A stretch of DNA of 64,000 bases from Synechococcus sp. SynAce01 (GTDB lineage Bacteria; Cyanobacteriota; Cyanobacteriia; PCC-6307; Cyanobiaceae). The translations under genes were made by a program, and so were the position numbers. Shown here piece by piece: positions 14,579-23,487 of this stretch (position 1 is its first letter; the number at the start of each line of letters is the position of its first letter). The notes under the pieces were generated by a model, which saw only the letters and a list, made by a program, of their open reading frames with translations, was not told where the DNA came from and did no database searches. The stretch is taken from assembly GCF_001885215.1 (NCBI RefSeq), contig NZ_CP018091.1, positions 2,108,001-2,172,000 of the forward strand, written 5' to 3'.

Positions 14579-16681
14579 TTGAGCCAGCCGACGCTCCAAC
14601 CTCGCCTCCACCCCCGCACGATCGAGGCCGTCAAGGAGCGCGCGGACATTGTTGATGTGGTCGGCGAGCACGTGGTGCTCAAGAAGAAGGGCCGGGAATT
14701 CGTGGGGATCTGCCCCTTCCACGACGACAAATCGCCGTCGATGACGGTGTCACCGGCCAAGCAGTTCTACTACTGCTTCTCCTGTGGCGCCGGTGGCAAC
14801 GCCATCAAGTTCCTGATGGAACACCAGCGCCTCAGCTTCAGCGAGGTGGTGCTGGAGCTGGCCCGCAAATACCAGCTGCCGGTCGAAACCGTTGATGGGC
14901 CCCAGCAGGAGCGCCTGCGCCGCCAGCTCTCCCATCGCGAGGCCCTGCTGCGTGCCCTCGCCCTGGCCGCCGGTTGGTTTCGCAGCCAGCTGCGCAGCCC
15001 CGCCGGCGCCCCAGCCCTCGCCTACCTCAAAGACCAGCGCGGCCTCAGCGAAAGCACCCTCGAGAGCTTCGAGATCGGCTACGCCCCCGATCGCTGGGAC
15101 GGCCTGCTCGGCCATCTCACCCAGGTGGAAGGCCTCTCGCCCGAGCTGCTCGAAGCCGCCGGCCTGGTGGTCTCACGCAAGGGCGGCGAAGGCGTCTACG
15201 ACCGCTTCCGGCATCGGGTGATGGTGCCGATCCACGACCGCCAGGGCCGGGTGATCGGCTTCGGCGGGCGCAGCCTCGATGGCGGTGAACCCAAATACCT
15301 CAACTCCCCGGAAACCGAGGTGTTCGAGAAGGGCAAGCACCTCTTCGGCCTGGATCGCGCCACCTCCGCCATCCGCAAGGACGACCAGGCGGTGGTGGTG
15401 GAGGGCTACTTCGATGTGATCGCCCTCCACGCCGCCGGCCTCACCAATGCGGTGGCCTCGCTCGGCACGGCCCTGAGCAGCCAGCAGATCACCCAGCTCT
15501 GCCGCTGCTGCGAAAGCCGCCGGCTCGTGCTCAATTTCGACACCGATGGCGCCGGCGTGCGTGCCGCCCAGCGGGCGATCGGCGAGGTGGAGCAGCTGGC
15601 CCTGCAGGGCCAGCTCGAATTGCGGGTGCTGCACCTGCCCGCCGGCAAAGACCCCGACGACTTCCTCAAGGAACACGGCGCCGGTGAATACCGCGCCCTG
15701 CTGGAGCAAGCGCCGCTCTGGCTGGACTGGCAGATCGAGCAGGCGCTGGAAGGCAAGGATCTGGCCCGCTCCGACCAGTTCCAGCAGGCCGTTTCGGCCC
15801 TGGTGGCACTGCTGGGCAAGCTGCCCCAGAGCGCCGTGCGCAGCCACTACCTCCAGCAGGTGGCCGAACGTCTCTCCGGCGGTCAGGCCCGCCTCGCCCA
15901 GAAACTCGAGGAAGACCTGCGCCTGCAGGTGAAGGGCGAGCGCTGGCATGGCCGCTCGGCGCGCTGGGAGAAGCCCGGCGATGGCAGCCTGCGCGAGCGG
16001 GCCGAGGCTGAGCTGTTGCGGCTCTATCTGCACGCCGCCCGCCACCGCGGCGCCATTCGGCGTGAGCTGCGCCTGCGCGAACTCGACGATTTCGCCCTTC
16101 AGCACCATCGCCTGCTCTGGGCAGCGATCAGCGAACGGGAAGAGGACAACCTCGGTGCCGGCCGGCTTGAAGCCATCAACCGCGGCGACGACCCCGGCGA
16201 TGACCTCGCCGATCTCGATCTGCCCCGGCTCCTCGCCGATCAGTTGCTGGTGGAGCAGAGCGAGTTGCTCGATCGCCTCACCCCCCTGCTGGAGCCCACC
16301 GAACTCCAGACCATGACCCTCTCCGCCCCGCTGCTGCAGTTGCGTGGAACCACAGCCGTGCTGGAGCGCCAGCGTTGCCTCAAGCGTTGCCGCCACCTGC
16401 TCGATGCCTGGAGCGGTCAGCGGCTGGAAACGCTCGAGCGCTGCATTGCCCTGCTGCTGGAGGAGGAGCGAACGGAGGTTGCGGCAGCAGAGGCCAGTTC
16501 CACCCAGGTCGTCACGCCTGTCTCCATCAACATGGAAACCCGCATCGACAACCTGTTCGCCGATCTCAACAAAGACGCCCTGCGTTTTCAGGAGCTCTAT
16601 TACAACGAGCGCAAACACATCGGCCACCTCGACCAGCAGCGCTGCGCCGGCCTGGCTGAAACGCTCGTGGCGGTGGCCTGA
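14579..16681 (+). CDS. dnaG: DNA primase
   Basis: The 700-residue protein makes RNA primers for replication and should bind DnaB. It has an N-terminal CHC2 zinc ribbon (C45-x2-H48, C66-x2-C69), then a catalytic core with the Toprim motifs VVVEGYFDVIALHAAG and NFDTDGAG in the middle third. A helical C-terminal region follows for the helicase contact, longer than in E. coli, as is usual in cyanobacteria. The start is the TTG at 14579; no in-frame ATG or GTG lies before the conserved HPRTIEAVKERADIVDVV. It is transcribed away from the EamA gene and followed at 38 bp by the Rieske oxygenase gene. Confidence 0.96.
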   Translation: MSQPTLQPRLHPRTIEAVKERADIVDVVGEHVVLKKKGREFVGICPFHDDKSPSMTVSPAKQFYYCFSCGAGGNAIKFLMEHQRLSFSEVVLELARKYQLPVETVDGPQQERLRRQLSHREALLRALALAAGWFRSQLRSPAGAPALAYLKDQRGLSESTLESFEIGYAPDRWDGLLGHLTQVEGLSPELLEAAGLVVSRKGGEGVYDRFRHRVMVPIHDRQGRVIGFGGRSLDGGEPKYLNSPETEVFEKGKHLFGLDRATSAIRKDDQAVVVEGYFDVIALHAAGLTNAVASLGTALSSQQITQLCRCCESRRLVLNFDTDGAGVRAAQRAIGEVEQLALQGQLELRVLHLPAGKDPDDFLKEHGAGEYRALLEQAPLWLDWQIEQALEGKDLARSDQFQQAVSALVALLGKLPQSAVRSHYLQQVAERLSGGQARLAQKLEEDLRLQVKGERWHGRSARWEKPGDGSLRERAEAELLRLYLHAARHRGAIRRELRLRELDDFALQHHRLLWAAISEREEDNLGAGRLEAINRGDDPGDDLADLDLPRLLADQLLVEQSELLDRLTPLLEPTELQTMTLSAPLLQLRGTTAVLERQRCLKRCRHLLDAWSGQRLETLERCIALLLEEERTEVAAAEASSTQVVTPVSINMETRIDNLFADLNKDALRFQELYYNERKHIGHLDQQRCAGLAETLVAVA

Positions 16682-16719
16682 GCCTGCCAGCATCGGCCAC
16701 ACCATTCCCGCTTCCATCG

Positions 16720-18042
16720 ATGCCCCCTGCCAGCGAGACCACCCCCTGGCGCCGCAGCTGGTACCCGGTCGCCTACCTCAAAGACCTTGAGCCCGGCCGC
16801 CCCACCCCCTTCACCCTGCTCGGCGATGACCTGGTGCTCTGGTACGACCAGCCCGCCAGCCAGTGGCGCGCTTTTGCCGATCTCTGTCCCCACCGGCTCG
16901 TGCCCCTCTCCCAGGGGCGGCTGAACGAACGCGGTGAGCTGGAGTGCCCATATCACGGCTGGAGTTTTGATGGCGCCGGCCACTGCACCGCCATCCCCCA
17001 GGCCGATGCCGGCGCCACGATCGACACGCCGCGCAGCCGCTGCCACGCCTACGCCACCGTCGCGGCTCAGGGGATGCTTTTCGTTTTTGCCGGTGATCCA
17101 GCCGAAGCCGCCGCCAGTCCCCTGCCGCTGCTGCCCGTGCTGGAGGAGGAGCCGGAGCTCTGGAGCGTGCAGGACACCTTCCGCGATCTCCCCTACGACG
17201 CCCTGACCCTGCTGGAGAACGTGCTCGATGTCAGTCATGTGCCCTTCACCCACCACGCCACCGTCGGCAAGCGCGACACCGCCGGCCCCGTGAACCTGCA
17301 ACTGACCAGCAGCGGGCCGGAAGGCTTCACCGGCCTCTGGCCTGAGGGGCCCCGTCGCGGCACGCTCGGCAGCCAATACACCACCTTCCTGGCGCCGTCG
17401 TTGATGTGGCACGACCTCACCGCCAAGGGCTTTGCCCGCATCCTCACGGTGGTGTACGCCACCCCGATCCGGCCGGGTGAATGCCGCCTGTTTGCCCGCT
17501 TCCCGTTCCGCTTTAAGTCGGCCCTGCCCCGCCGGCTGTTGAAGCTGCGGCCCGAGTGGTTGCAGCACCTCTCCAACCATGTGGTGCTCGAAGACGACCA
17601 GGCCTTCCTGCACTGGCAGGAGCGGGCGTTGCGGGCCCGCGGCGGCAGCGCGGCCCTCGCCCAGGCCTGCCACCTGGCCACCAGCTCCGATCTCTATGTG
17701 CGCGCCCTGCACGACTGGGTCGGTCGCGGTGGCGGCCAGCCGTTCGATGCCGAAGCCCTGCCCGGGCGCTTAGGGGAAGGGCCCCTGCTGGAGCGCTACG
17801 ACAGCCATACCCGCCACTGCCGCAGCTGCCGCGGCGCTGATCGGCGCCTGAAGCAGCTGCAGCCCCTGCTCGCTGGCCTGGTGCTGCTGGCCCTGGCGGC
17901 GGCGGCCTGGTGGGGTGCCTCGCTGGCGGCGGCCGTCGCGCTGCTGCTGGCTGCCGCGGCGGCGGCGCTGTACTGGCAAACCAACCGCTGGCGGAGTCAG
18001 TTGCGCTCGGGTCAGCCGGTGCCGCCGCGTAATCGCTCCTGA
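16720..18042 (+). CDS. Rieske non-heme iron oxygenase, PaO/TIC55-type
   Basis: The 440-residue protein has a Rieske [2Fe-2S] centre (C56-x-H58 in DLCPHR, C76-x2-H79 in CPYHGW) and a mononuclear iron motif LLENVLDVSHVPFTHH (near 168-183). The pheophorbide-oxygenase-type C-terminal half ends in a C-x2-C (HCRSCRG, near 366) and two membrane helices. This is the plan of PaO, TIC55 and PTC52, which act on tetrapyrroles or related substrates using reduced ferredoxin. It starts with an ATG 38 bp after dnaG. In a picocyanobacterium the substrate is not settled; a chlorophyll-derived compound is an inference. Confidence 0.9.
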   Translation: MPPASETTPWRRSWYPVAYLKDLEPGRPTPFTLLGDDLVLWYDQPASQWRAFADLCPHRLVPLSQGRLNERGELECPYHGWSFDGAGHCTAIPQADAGATIDTPRSRCHAYATVAAQGMLFVFAGDPAEAAASPLPLLPVLEEEPELWSVQDTFRDLPYDALTLLENVLDVSHVPFTHHATVGKRDTAGPVNLQLTSSGPEGFTGLWPEGPRRGTLGSQYTTFLAPSLMWHDLTAKGFARILTVVYATPIRPGECRLFARFPFRFKSALPRRLLKLRPEWLQHLSNHVVLEDDQAFLHWQERALRARGGSAALAQACHLATSSDLYVRALHDWVGRGGGQPFDAEALPGRLGEGPLLERYDSHTRHCRSCRGADRRLKQLQPLLAGLVLLALAAAAWWGASLAAAVALLLAAAAAALYWQTNRWRSQLRSGQPVPPRNRS

Positions 18043-18067
18043 CGACGGCCGCGCCTTTGGCGCCCGT

Positions 18068-19345
18068 TCAGGCCTGCACCACCGGGATGTCATCCAGCCG
18101 GGTGGTGGCGGCGCGGGAGAGGCGCTCCCGCTTCATCGCCCAGGCCGGCCGCAGGCCACAGGAGGCCCACTGGACGGTGCCACGGCCATAGCGGCGATTG
18201 AGCCCATCGACCGTGGCCATCAAGGCCTCGCGGCGACGCTGCTGGTCGGGCGGCAGGGGGGCAAACAGGTGGTGCTGCAGCCGCTCCTCGGGCTGCAGGT
18301 TCTGCAGCAGCACACCCGCCTTCTGCAGTGGTTTGTGGGGCCGCAGCAACCGTTCGGCCAGGGGCAGGGCGGCGGCGAGCAGCACGGCCGTGTCGTTGCT
18401 GGCCAGCGGCAGGGTGACGGTGGCGGCCTTGCTGTAAAAACTGGTGCCGTTGAACGGGCTGCTGCGCACGAACACCGTGATCGTGTCGCTGCGCTGGTGC
18501 TGGCGGCGCAGCTTCTCGGCGGCGCGGCTGATGTAGGTGGCGATCGCCTCACGCAACTGGGGCAGCTCGCGGATCGGTTCGCTGAAGCTGCGGCTGACGC
18601 AGGTTTCCTGCTTGGCGGGCGGCACCGCCACCAGCGGCAGGCAGCTGCGGCCGCGCAATTCCTGCTGCAGGCGCAACCCCACCACACCGGCCTTGGCCCG
18701 CAGCTCACCGCTGGCCAGCTCGCGCAGCTGCAGCGCATTGGCCACGCCGCGCAGGCGGCACCAGCGCGAGAGCTTGCGGCCGATGCCCCAGACGTCTTCG
18801 ATCGCCACGGCGGCCAGCCAGGGGTCGGGATCGGCCACGGCTCCGAGATCGAACACGCCGCCATGGCAGGGATCCTGCTTGGCCAGCTTGTTGGCCAGCT
18901 TGGCGAGCACCTTGGAGGGGGCAATGCCCACCGCCACCGGCAGCCCCAGGTGGCGCCGCACCTGCCGGCGCAGGGCCAGGCCCCAGGCGCTGAGATCGCT
19001 ACTGGCCGCCCGGTGCAGGCGGCCGAAGGCCTCGTCGATCGAATAGACCTCCAGCTCCTCCACCCAGGGTTCGAGGGTGGCCATCAGCCGCTGGCTCATG
19101 TCGGCGTAGAGGGCGTAGTTGGAGCTGCGCACCACCACGCCGAGACGTTCGAGTTCGCGGCGCACCTGGAAGTAGGGCGTGCCCATGGCGATGCCCAGGG
19201 CGCGGGCTTCGGCGCTTCTGGCCACGATGCAGCCGTCGTTGTTGGAGAGCACCACCAGCGGCCGGCCGATCAAGGAGGGATCGAGCGCCGCCTCGCAGGA
19301 GGCATAGAAGTTGTTGCCGTCGATCAGCACGGTGGCCCAGGTCAT
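18068..19345 (-). CDS. umuC: Y-family DNA polymerase V catalytic subunit UmuC
   Basis: The 425-residue translesion polymerase has the palm-domain metal ligands in place: D9 in LIDGNNFYASCE and D104-E105 in YSIDEAF. The thumb contains AVGIAPSKVLAKLANKLAK, the little-finger region follows, and the C-terminal UmuC-specific tail is complete. It lies 8 bp after umuD on the same strand, so the pair forms an operon. The LexA-type operator upstream of umuD should make both DNA-damage inducible. It converges on the Rieske gene with a 25-bp gap. Confidence 0.96.
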   Translation of the reverse strand: MTWATVLIDGNNFYASCEAALDPSLIGRPLVVLSNNDGCIVARSAEARALGIAMGTPYFQVRRELERLGVVVRSSNYALYADMSQRLMATLEPWVEELEVYSIDEAFGRLHRAASSDLSAWGLALRRQVRRHLGLPVAVGIAPSKVLAKLANKLAKQDPCHGGVFDLGAVADPDPWLAAVAIEDVWGIGRKLSRWCRLRGVANALQLRELASGELRAKAGVVGLRLQQELRGRSCLPLVAVPPAKQETCVSRSFSEPIRELPQLREAIATYISRAAEKLRRQHQRSDTITVFVRSSPFNGTSFYSKAATVTLPLASNDTAVLLAAALPLAERLLRPHKPLQKAGVLLQNLQPEERLQHHLFAPLPPDQQRRREALMATVDGLNRRYGRGTVQWASCGLRPAWAMKRERLSRAATTRLDDIPVVQA

Positions 19346-19353
19346 CGGCGCGC

Positions 19354-19815
19354 TCAGAGCGGGTGGATGGCGTGGATGGCCACGCCCCAGAGGCGGAGGT
19401 CGTCGGCATCGCTGAGCTCCAGTGGCGGATAGGCCGGGTGGGCGGCCTCCAGCCGCAACCGGCCCCGGTGCAGCGCCAGGCGCTTGAGCGTGAAGGCCCC
19501 CTCCAGCACCGCCACCACGATCCGGCCCGGGCGGGGCTCGACGCTGCGATCGACGATCAGCAGATCGCCGTGGTGGATGCCGGCGCCGGTCATCGAGTCA
19601 CCGCTGACGCGCAGGAAGAAGGTGCTGCTGGGGTGGCGGATCAGCTGCTCGTTGAGGTCGATGCCCACCTCCACATAGTCGTCGGCCGGCGAGGGAAAAC
19701 CAGCCGCCACCGACTCCACCGCCAGGGGCAGCGCCAGGCCGCGGCGAGCGGGCCGCAGCGGGCCGAGCAGCTCCAGCGGGTCAGCAGCGGAGTCGGGGCG
19801 GGGCTCAACCGACAT
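19354..19815 (-). CDS. umuD: UmuD-type protein, self-cleaving polymerase V subunit
   Basis: The 153-residue protein, counted from the ATG at 19815, is an S24 peptidase-fold protein. The self-cleavage site is A38-G39 (VAAGFPSPADDY). The catalytic Ser is S74 in SGDSM and the catalytic Lys is K111 in FTLKRL, the usual spacing. After RecA-stimulated cleavage, UmuD' pairs with UmuC to form polymerase V. I prefer this ATG to an upstream TTG (19839), because that would place the start only 4 nt from the operator at 19844-19857. First gene of the umuDC operon. Confidence 0.93.
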   Translation of the reverse strand: MSVEPRPDSAADPLELLGPLRPARRGLALPLAVESVAAGFPSPADDYVEVGIDLNEQLIRHPSSTFFLRVSGDSMTGAGIHHGDLLIVDRSVEPRPGRIVVAVLEGAFTLKRLALHRGRLRLEAAHPAYPPLELSDADDLRLWGVAIHAIHPL

Positions 19816-19843
19816 GGGCAGGCAGAGGCGGGCTCCCAACCTT

Positions 19844-19857
19844 AGTGCGTTTGTACT
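19844..19857 (-). promoter_or_regulatory. LexA-type SOS operator upstream of umuDC
   Basis: On the minus strand the sequence AGTACAAACGCACT lies 28 nt before the umuD ATG. It fits the palindrome AGTAC-N4-GTACT with one mismatch (GCACT for GTACT), the form I remember for cyanobacterial LexA sites. Its position before an SOS gene pair supports the call. Confidence 0.65.
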
Positions 19858-19923
19858 ATTCGCTTATCGAGCTGTGGTCGCTGCGGGCGGATCAGTCCTT
19901 GCCCCCTTCAGTCCTTGTCCCCT

Positions 19924-20331
19924 TCAGTCATCGTCGCCTTCAAGCAGCAGCTGATGGAATTCGCTGTACAGCTCCTGTTGCTCGCCGCTGGCCGCCCGCA
20001 GGCTGCGCAGCGGTCCCTGCCGCTTGGTGGTCGCCGCTGGGCCTGCCGGGCCGGCTGCAGGGGCCACGCCCCGTTCGCGGCGCTGCTGCTCCTGGCGGTT
20101 GCCCTCCAGTTCCTGCAGGCGCTGCAGCAGGTGGGGGGGCACCGTGCCATCGGGGCTGGCCCGGATCAGCTCACGGAACAGCTGATCGGGATCCTGCTCG
20201 GATTCGATCGGGTGGAGCCGCGCGGCCGCGCGGCCGGTTGGTTTGGCCTTGGCGGGCGGCGCCGGCAGCGGTTGGGGCAACTGCCGGCCCAGTTGCTGGA
20301 GGCGCTCCAGGCTGCGCGAATCGAAGCTCAT
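19924..20331 (-). CDS. conserved-type hypothetical protein
   Basis: The 135-residue soluble protein is rich in Gln, Arg and Ala. It starts with SFDSRSLERLQQLGRQLPQP, followed by a Pro/Ala/Lys linker, then a helical DPDQLFRELIRASPDG segment and a terminal EFHQLLLEGDDD. No catalytic motif is visible. Its ATG overlaps the stop of the pentapeptide gene by 4 bp (ATGA), so it is translationally coupled to it. I recognise it only as the kind of small hypothetical protein common in picocyanobacteria. Confidence 0.7.
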   Translation of the reverse strand: MSFDSRSLERLQQLGRQLPQPLPAPPAKAKPTGRAAARLHPIESEQDPDQLFRELIRASPDGTVPPHLLQRLQELEGNRQEQQRRERGVAPAAGPAGPAATTKRQGPLRSLRAASGEQQELYSEFHQLLLEGDDD

Positions 20332-20810
20332 TCAGGGCAGTCCAGCGTGTCGCGGGTGACGCGGCCGGTGACGGGATTGGTGCCGGTGGCGCTGGCGCAG
20401 AGCTTCTTGAGCACATCGGCCCGCAAGGGCACGTTGGTGAAGTCGGCGCCGTCGATCGCCACTTGATCGAACTTGGTGTTGAAGGCGAAGGCATCTTCCA
20501 GCACGGCATCGCGCAGGTCGGTGCCTTCCAGCACCGCCGAATCGAGCGTGGCCTGGCGCAGGTCGGCGCCGCGCAGGTTGGCGTCCTGCAACTTGGCGCC
20601 GAACAGGCTGGCGCCGCGCAGGTCAGAGCCGGAGAGATTGGCCTCGCGCAGGTTGGTGAGGTTGAAGGTCACCCCGTTCAGGTCGCTGTCGTGGAAATCG
20701 GCGCCGATCAGCACCTGTTTGGCGTAATCCATCGCCGCGTCAGCGGGGGCCAGCGGCCAGCCCACTAGCAGCAACAGGCCCAGGACCAACGAACCCAGCA
20801 AGGCGGCCAT
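20328..20810 (-). CDS. exported pentapeptide-repeat protein, probably thylakoid lumen
   Basis: The 160-residue protein has a signal peptide (MAALLGSLVLGLLLLVGWPL, cleavage near ADAAMD). It is followed by about 14 pentapeptide repeats of the A(D/N)LxX type (ADFHDSDLNG, ANLSGSDLRGASLFG and so on), which fold as a right-handed beta helix. The C-terminal region has two Cys (KLCASAT and LDCPE), placed as in lumenal pentapeptide proteins such as cyanobacterial homologues of plant TL15/TL17. Function is unknown; a lumenal location is inferred from the signal and family. First gene of a two-gene unit. Confidence 0.85.
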   Translation of the reverse strand: MAALLGSLVLGLLLLVGWPLAPADAAMDYAKQVLIGADFHDSDLNGVTFNLTNLREANLSGSDLRGASLFGAKLQDANLRGADLRQATLDSAVLEGTDLRDAVLEDAFAFNTKFDQVAIDGADFTNVPLRADVLKKLCASATGTNPVTGRVTRDTLDCPE

Positions 20811-20863
20811 GGCAACGGTGAGACAGAGAAGGGAACTCTAGAAAGAAGAGGTCAGACCATTCC

Positions 20864-21256
20864 ATGGGAGCGCTCACGCCGCAACAGTCGAAGAATCGGC
20901 GGCGGATTCCGGGCCAGTGGGCCGAGCAGCGCGCCCTGCGCCTGTTGCGCAGCCGCGGCTGGCAGCTGTTGGCGCGGCGCTGGCCCTGTCGCTGGGGTGA
21001 ACTCGATCTGGTGGTCGCCAAGCCGGGACGCCTGCTGCTGGTGGAGGTCAAGGGCCGGCGGCGTTGCGGTGCCGACGGCTGGGGTGTGGCGGCCCTGGGT
21101 CCGCGCAAGCGAGCCCGGCTGGCCCGCGCCTGGGCCTGCTGGCTGGCGGCCCATCCACAGCGCGACACCGAGACCCTCGAAGTGGTGTTCGCCCTGGTGC
21201 CCCTGCCACCGGCGCGCGGAGCGGTGCGCTGGTTGCGGCTGGATCAATGGTCGTGA
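20864..21256 (+). CDS. YraN/UPF0102 family nuclease-fold protein
   Basis: The 130-residue protein has the restriction-endonuclease-like core of the family: GQWAEQRALRLLRSRGW, GELDLVVAKPGRLLLVEVKGRRR (the D/E-x-K metal site) and a terminal RWLRLDQW. The role is unknown but probably concerns nucleic acid. It starts at an ATG 53 bp from the divergent pentapeptide gene and opens the long plus-strand run through ksgA, ispE, pdhB and secDF. Confidence 0.85.
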   Translation: MGALTPQQSKNRRRIPGQWAEQRALRLLRSRGWQLLARRWPCRWGELDLVVAKPGRLLLVEVKGRRRCGADGWGVAALGPRKRARLARAWACWLAAHPQRDTETLEVVFALVPLPPARGAVRWLRLDQWS

Positions 21257-21298
21257 GCGACCAGGCGGCACTCTGGAGGTGTTGCCCCGCCCGCTGCC

Positions 21299-22126
21299 AT
21301 GACCTTCGCGGCCCACCGAGCCCGCAAGCGCTTCGGCCAGCACTGGCTTAACGATGCGGCCGTGCTGCGACGCATCGTGGCCGCCGCCGACCTGCAGCCG
21401 GGCGAGTCGGTGCTGGAGGTGGGGCCCGGCCGCGGCGCCCTGACCGAACAGTTGCTGGCCTCACCGGCGGCGCTGGTGCAGGCGGTGGAGCTCGACCGCG
21501 ACTTGGTGGTGGGCCTGGCCCAGCGCTTTGGCGTTGATCCCCGTTTCAGCCTGCTCGAGGGCGACGCGCTGGCGGTGCCCCTGCCCGCCGCCACCAAGGT
21601 GGTGGCCAACATTCCGTACAACATCACCGGCCCGCTGCTGGAGCGTCTGGTCGGTCGCCTCGAGAAGCCCATCGCCGTTCCCTACCAGCGGCTGGTGCTG
21701 CTGGTGCAGCAGGAGGTGGGCCAGCGCATCCGGGCCCGGCCGGGCAGCAGCGCCTTCAGTGCCCTGAGCGTGCGGATGCAGCTGCTGGCCCATTGCCGCA
21801 CGGTCTGTCCGGTGCCGCCCCGCTGCTTTCAACCGCCACCGAAGGTGCACTCGGAGGTGATCGTGATCGAGCCGCTGCCGCCGGCGCAACGGCTCGATCC
21901 AGGCCTCGCCGCCGCGGTGGACAGGCTGCTGCGGCGTTGCTTCACCAGCCGCCGCAAGATGCTGCGCAACAGCCTGGCCGGCCTGCTGCCGCCCGAGGAG
22001 CTGCTGGCCGTGGCGCTGGAGGCGGGCATTGATCTGCAGCTGCGTCCCCAGGACCTGGCCCCGGAGCGCTGGGTGGCCCTGGCCCGCCAGCTGGCTGATG
22101 GAGGCCCTGGCCCATCTCCTCACTGA
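21299..22126 (+). CDS. ksgA: 16S rRNA dimethyladenosine transferase KsgA/RsmA
   Basis: The 275-residue SAM-dependent enzyme dimethylates the two adenines near the 3' end of 16S rRNA during 30S maturation. It has N-terminal RKRFGQHWLND, motif I LEVGPGRGALTEQLL, the acidic motif II AVELDRDL and the catalytic NIPYNITGPL (N-x-P-Y). The C-terminal helical domain contains RCFTSRRKMLRNSL. The start is the ATG at 21299, 42 bp after the yraN stop. The neighbours (ispE downstream) are the common cyanobacterial arrangement. Confidence 0.97.
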   Translation: MTFAAHRARKRFGQHWLNDAAVLRRIVAAADLQPGESVLEVGPGRGALTEQLLASPAALVQAVELDRDLVVGLAQRFGVDPRFSLLEGDALAVPLPAATKVVANIPYNITGPLLERLVGRLEKPIAVPYQRLVLLVQQEVGQRIRARPGSSAFSALSVRMQLLAHCRTVCPVPPRCFQPPPKVHSEVIVIEPLPPAQRLDPGLAAAVDRLLRRCFTSRRKMLRNSLAGLLPPEELLAVALEAGIDLQLRPQDLAPERWVALARQLADGGPGPSPH

Positions 22127-22209
22127 CGCCGGCGCCAGGACAACAGGTGGTTGTGCTCATGGGCTCCGAGATCACCGTTCCTAGGTTGAGATCACAAGGG
22201 AGAGATCCC

Positions 22210-22437
22210 ATGACGACACGAACCAACAGCGCCCCTGGCCAGGGGGTGATGGCCCTCAAGCAGGTCCGGGAGCTGGCCGGCGCCGACCCCCGCTTCGCGG
22301 AGGCCCTGGCCCATGCCCATTCCCCCCAGGAGGCGGCTGAGCTGGCAGCGGCGCAGGGCGTCACTGTCACGCCGAACGCCCTCTGGCGTAACCGGGGGCG
22401 GTTGCTGGACGGCGGACTGCCCACCTGGCGCGGCTGA
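22210..22437 (+). CDS. Nif11-type small protein
   Basis: This is a 75-residue protein from the ATG at 22210, which has a good ribosome binding site (GGGAGAG, 5 nt before it); a longer frame from 22147 lacks one. The segment MALKQVRELAGADPRF followed by the PQEAAELAAAQGVTVT helix-turn matches the Nif11 domain, found in RiPP precursor leaders and in many stand-alone picocyanobacterial proteins. The end, GGLPTWRG, is not a GG-type cleavage site with a Cys-rich core, so it is probably not a lantipeptide precursor. It lies between ksgA and ispE. Function unknown. Confidence 0.7.
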   Translation: MTTRTNSAPGQGVMALKQVRELAGADPRFAEALAHAHSPQEAAELAAAQGVTVTPNALWRNRGRLLDGGLPTWRG

Positions 22438-22510
22438 GCCCATCGCTTGACTGACGCCGGGGCCGGCGGGCTTGAATCGGGCGATACCCGCCCCAGCCCG
22501 CGCGCCACCG

Positions 22511-23485
22511 ATGGCCGATCTGCACGTTCAGGCCCCGGCCAAGATCAACCTGCACCTGGAAGTGCTCGGCCTGCGGCCCGACGGTTTCCACGAGCTGGCG
22601 ATGGTGATGCAGAGCCTGGATCTGGCCGATGAGTTGGCCCTGAGCGCCCGCACAGATGGGCTGCTCCACCTGGTCTGCGACCAGCCCGCCCTGCCGACGG
22701 ATGGCAGCAACCTGATCCTGCGGGCCGCCGAAGCCCTGCGCCGCCGGGTGCAACGGCCCGAGCTGGGGGCCGATCTGGCCCTGGTCAAGCGCATTCCGGT
22801 GGGCGCCGGCCTGGCGGGGGGCTCCAGCGATGCCGCCGCCACCCTGCTGGGCCTGAACCAGTTATGGGATCTGGCGCTGACTGGCGACGACCTGCAGGCC
22901 CTGGCGCAGGAACTCGGCTCCGATGTGCCCTTCTGTCTGGCTGGCGGCACCCAGCTCTGCTTCGGGCGGGGCGAGCGACTGGAGCCCTTCAGCTCTGCGG
23001 ACCTGCCCAACTCCGCTGTGCCCAACTCGGCCCTGTTCAACTGGAGTGTGCTGCTGATCAAGGACCCCACGGCGAGCGTCTCCACCCCCTGGGCCTATGG
23101 CCGTTGCCGCGAACTGCGCGGCGACTTCTACCTGGAGCGCGAGCTGGATTTCGAAGAACGCCGCCAGAGCCTGCGCCAGGGTCCCTTGCTGGCCGCCCTG
23201 GCCGGGGAGCGACCATTGCCGCCCCTGCGCAACGATCTGCAGTCGGTGGTGGAGCCGGAGCAGGCCAGCGTGCGCCAGGGCCTGGCCCTGCTGCGCCAGG
23301 CCGATGGCGCGCTGGGGGTGGCGATGAGCGGCTCGGGGCCCAGTCTCTTTGCCCTGTTTGCGGATCCAGCGGCGGCCGAAGCGGCCCGGGCCCAGCTGGC
23401 CGGAGCACTCCAGGCCGAGGGGTTCGAAAGCTGGTGTTGCCGCTGCAGCAGCATGGGAGTCCGCCTTGATCGCGACGCCGCCTGA
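22511..23485 (+). CDS. ispE: 4-diphosphocytidyl-2-C-methyl-D-erythritol kinase
   Basis: The 324-residue GHMP kinase is the fourth step of the MEP isoprenoid pathway, feeding carotenoids, phytol and quinones. Motif 1 is [13 protein letters not shown], motif 2 is [15 protein letters not shown] (ATP-binding loop) and motif 3 is [12 protein letters not shown]. The chosen ATG at 22511 begins [13 protein letters not shown]; the frame is open further upstream but without family-like sequence. A small repeat ([10 protein letters not shown]) lengthens the region before [10 protein letters not shown]. It is 2 bp from the DUF3082 gene and thus co-transcribed. Confidence 0.97.
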   Translation: MADLHVQAPAKINLHLEVLGLRPDGFHELAMVMQSLDLADELALSARTDGLLHLVCDQPALPTDGSNLILRAAEALRRRVQRPELGADLALVKRIPVGAGLAGGSSDAAATLLGLNQLWDLALTGDDLQALAQELGSDVPFCLAGGTQLCFGRGERLEPFSSADLPNSAVPNSALFNWSVLLIKDPTASVSTPWAYGRCRELRGDFYLERELDFEERRQSLRQGPLLAALAGERPLPPLRNDLQSVVEPEQASVRQGLALLRQADGALGVAMSGSGPSLFALFADPAAAEAARAQLAGALQAEGFESWCCRCSSMGVRLDRDAA

Positions 23486-23487
23486 CG

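Noticed and set aside
18051-18063. Hairpin GCGCC-TTT-GGCGC between the Rieske and umuC genes
   Set aside because: Stem of only 5 bp and no T-tract; common by chance at this GC content.
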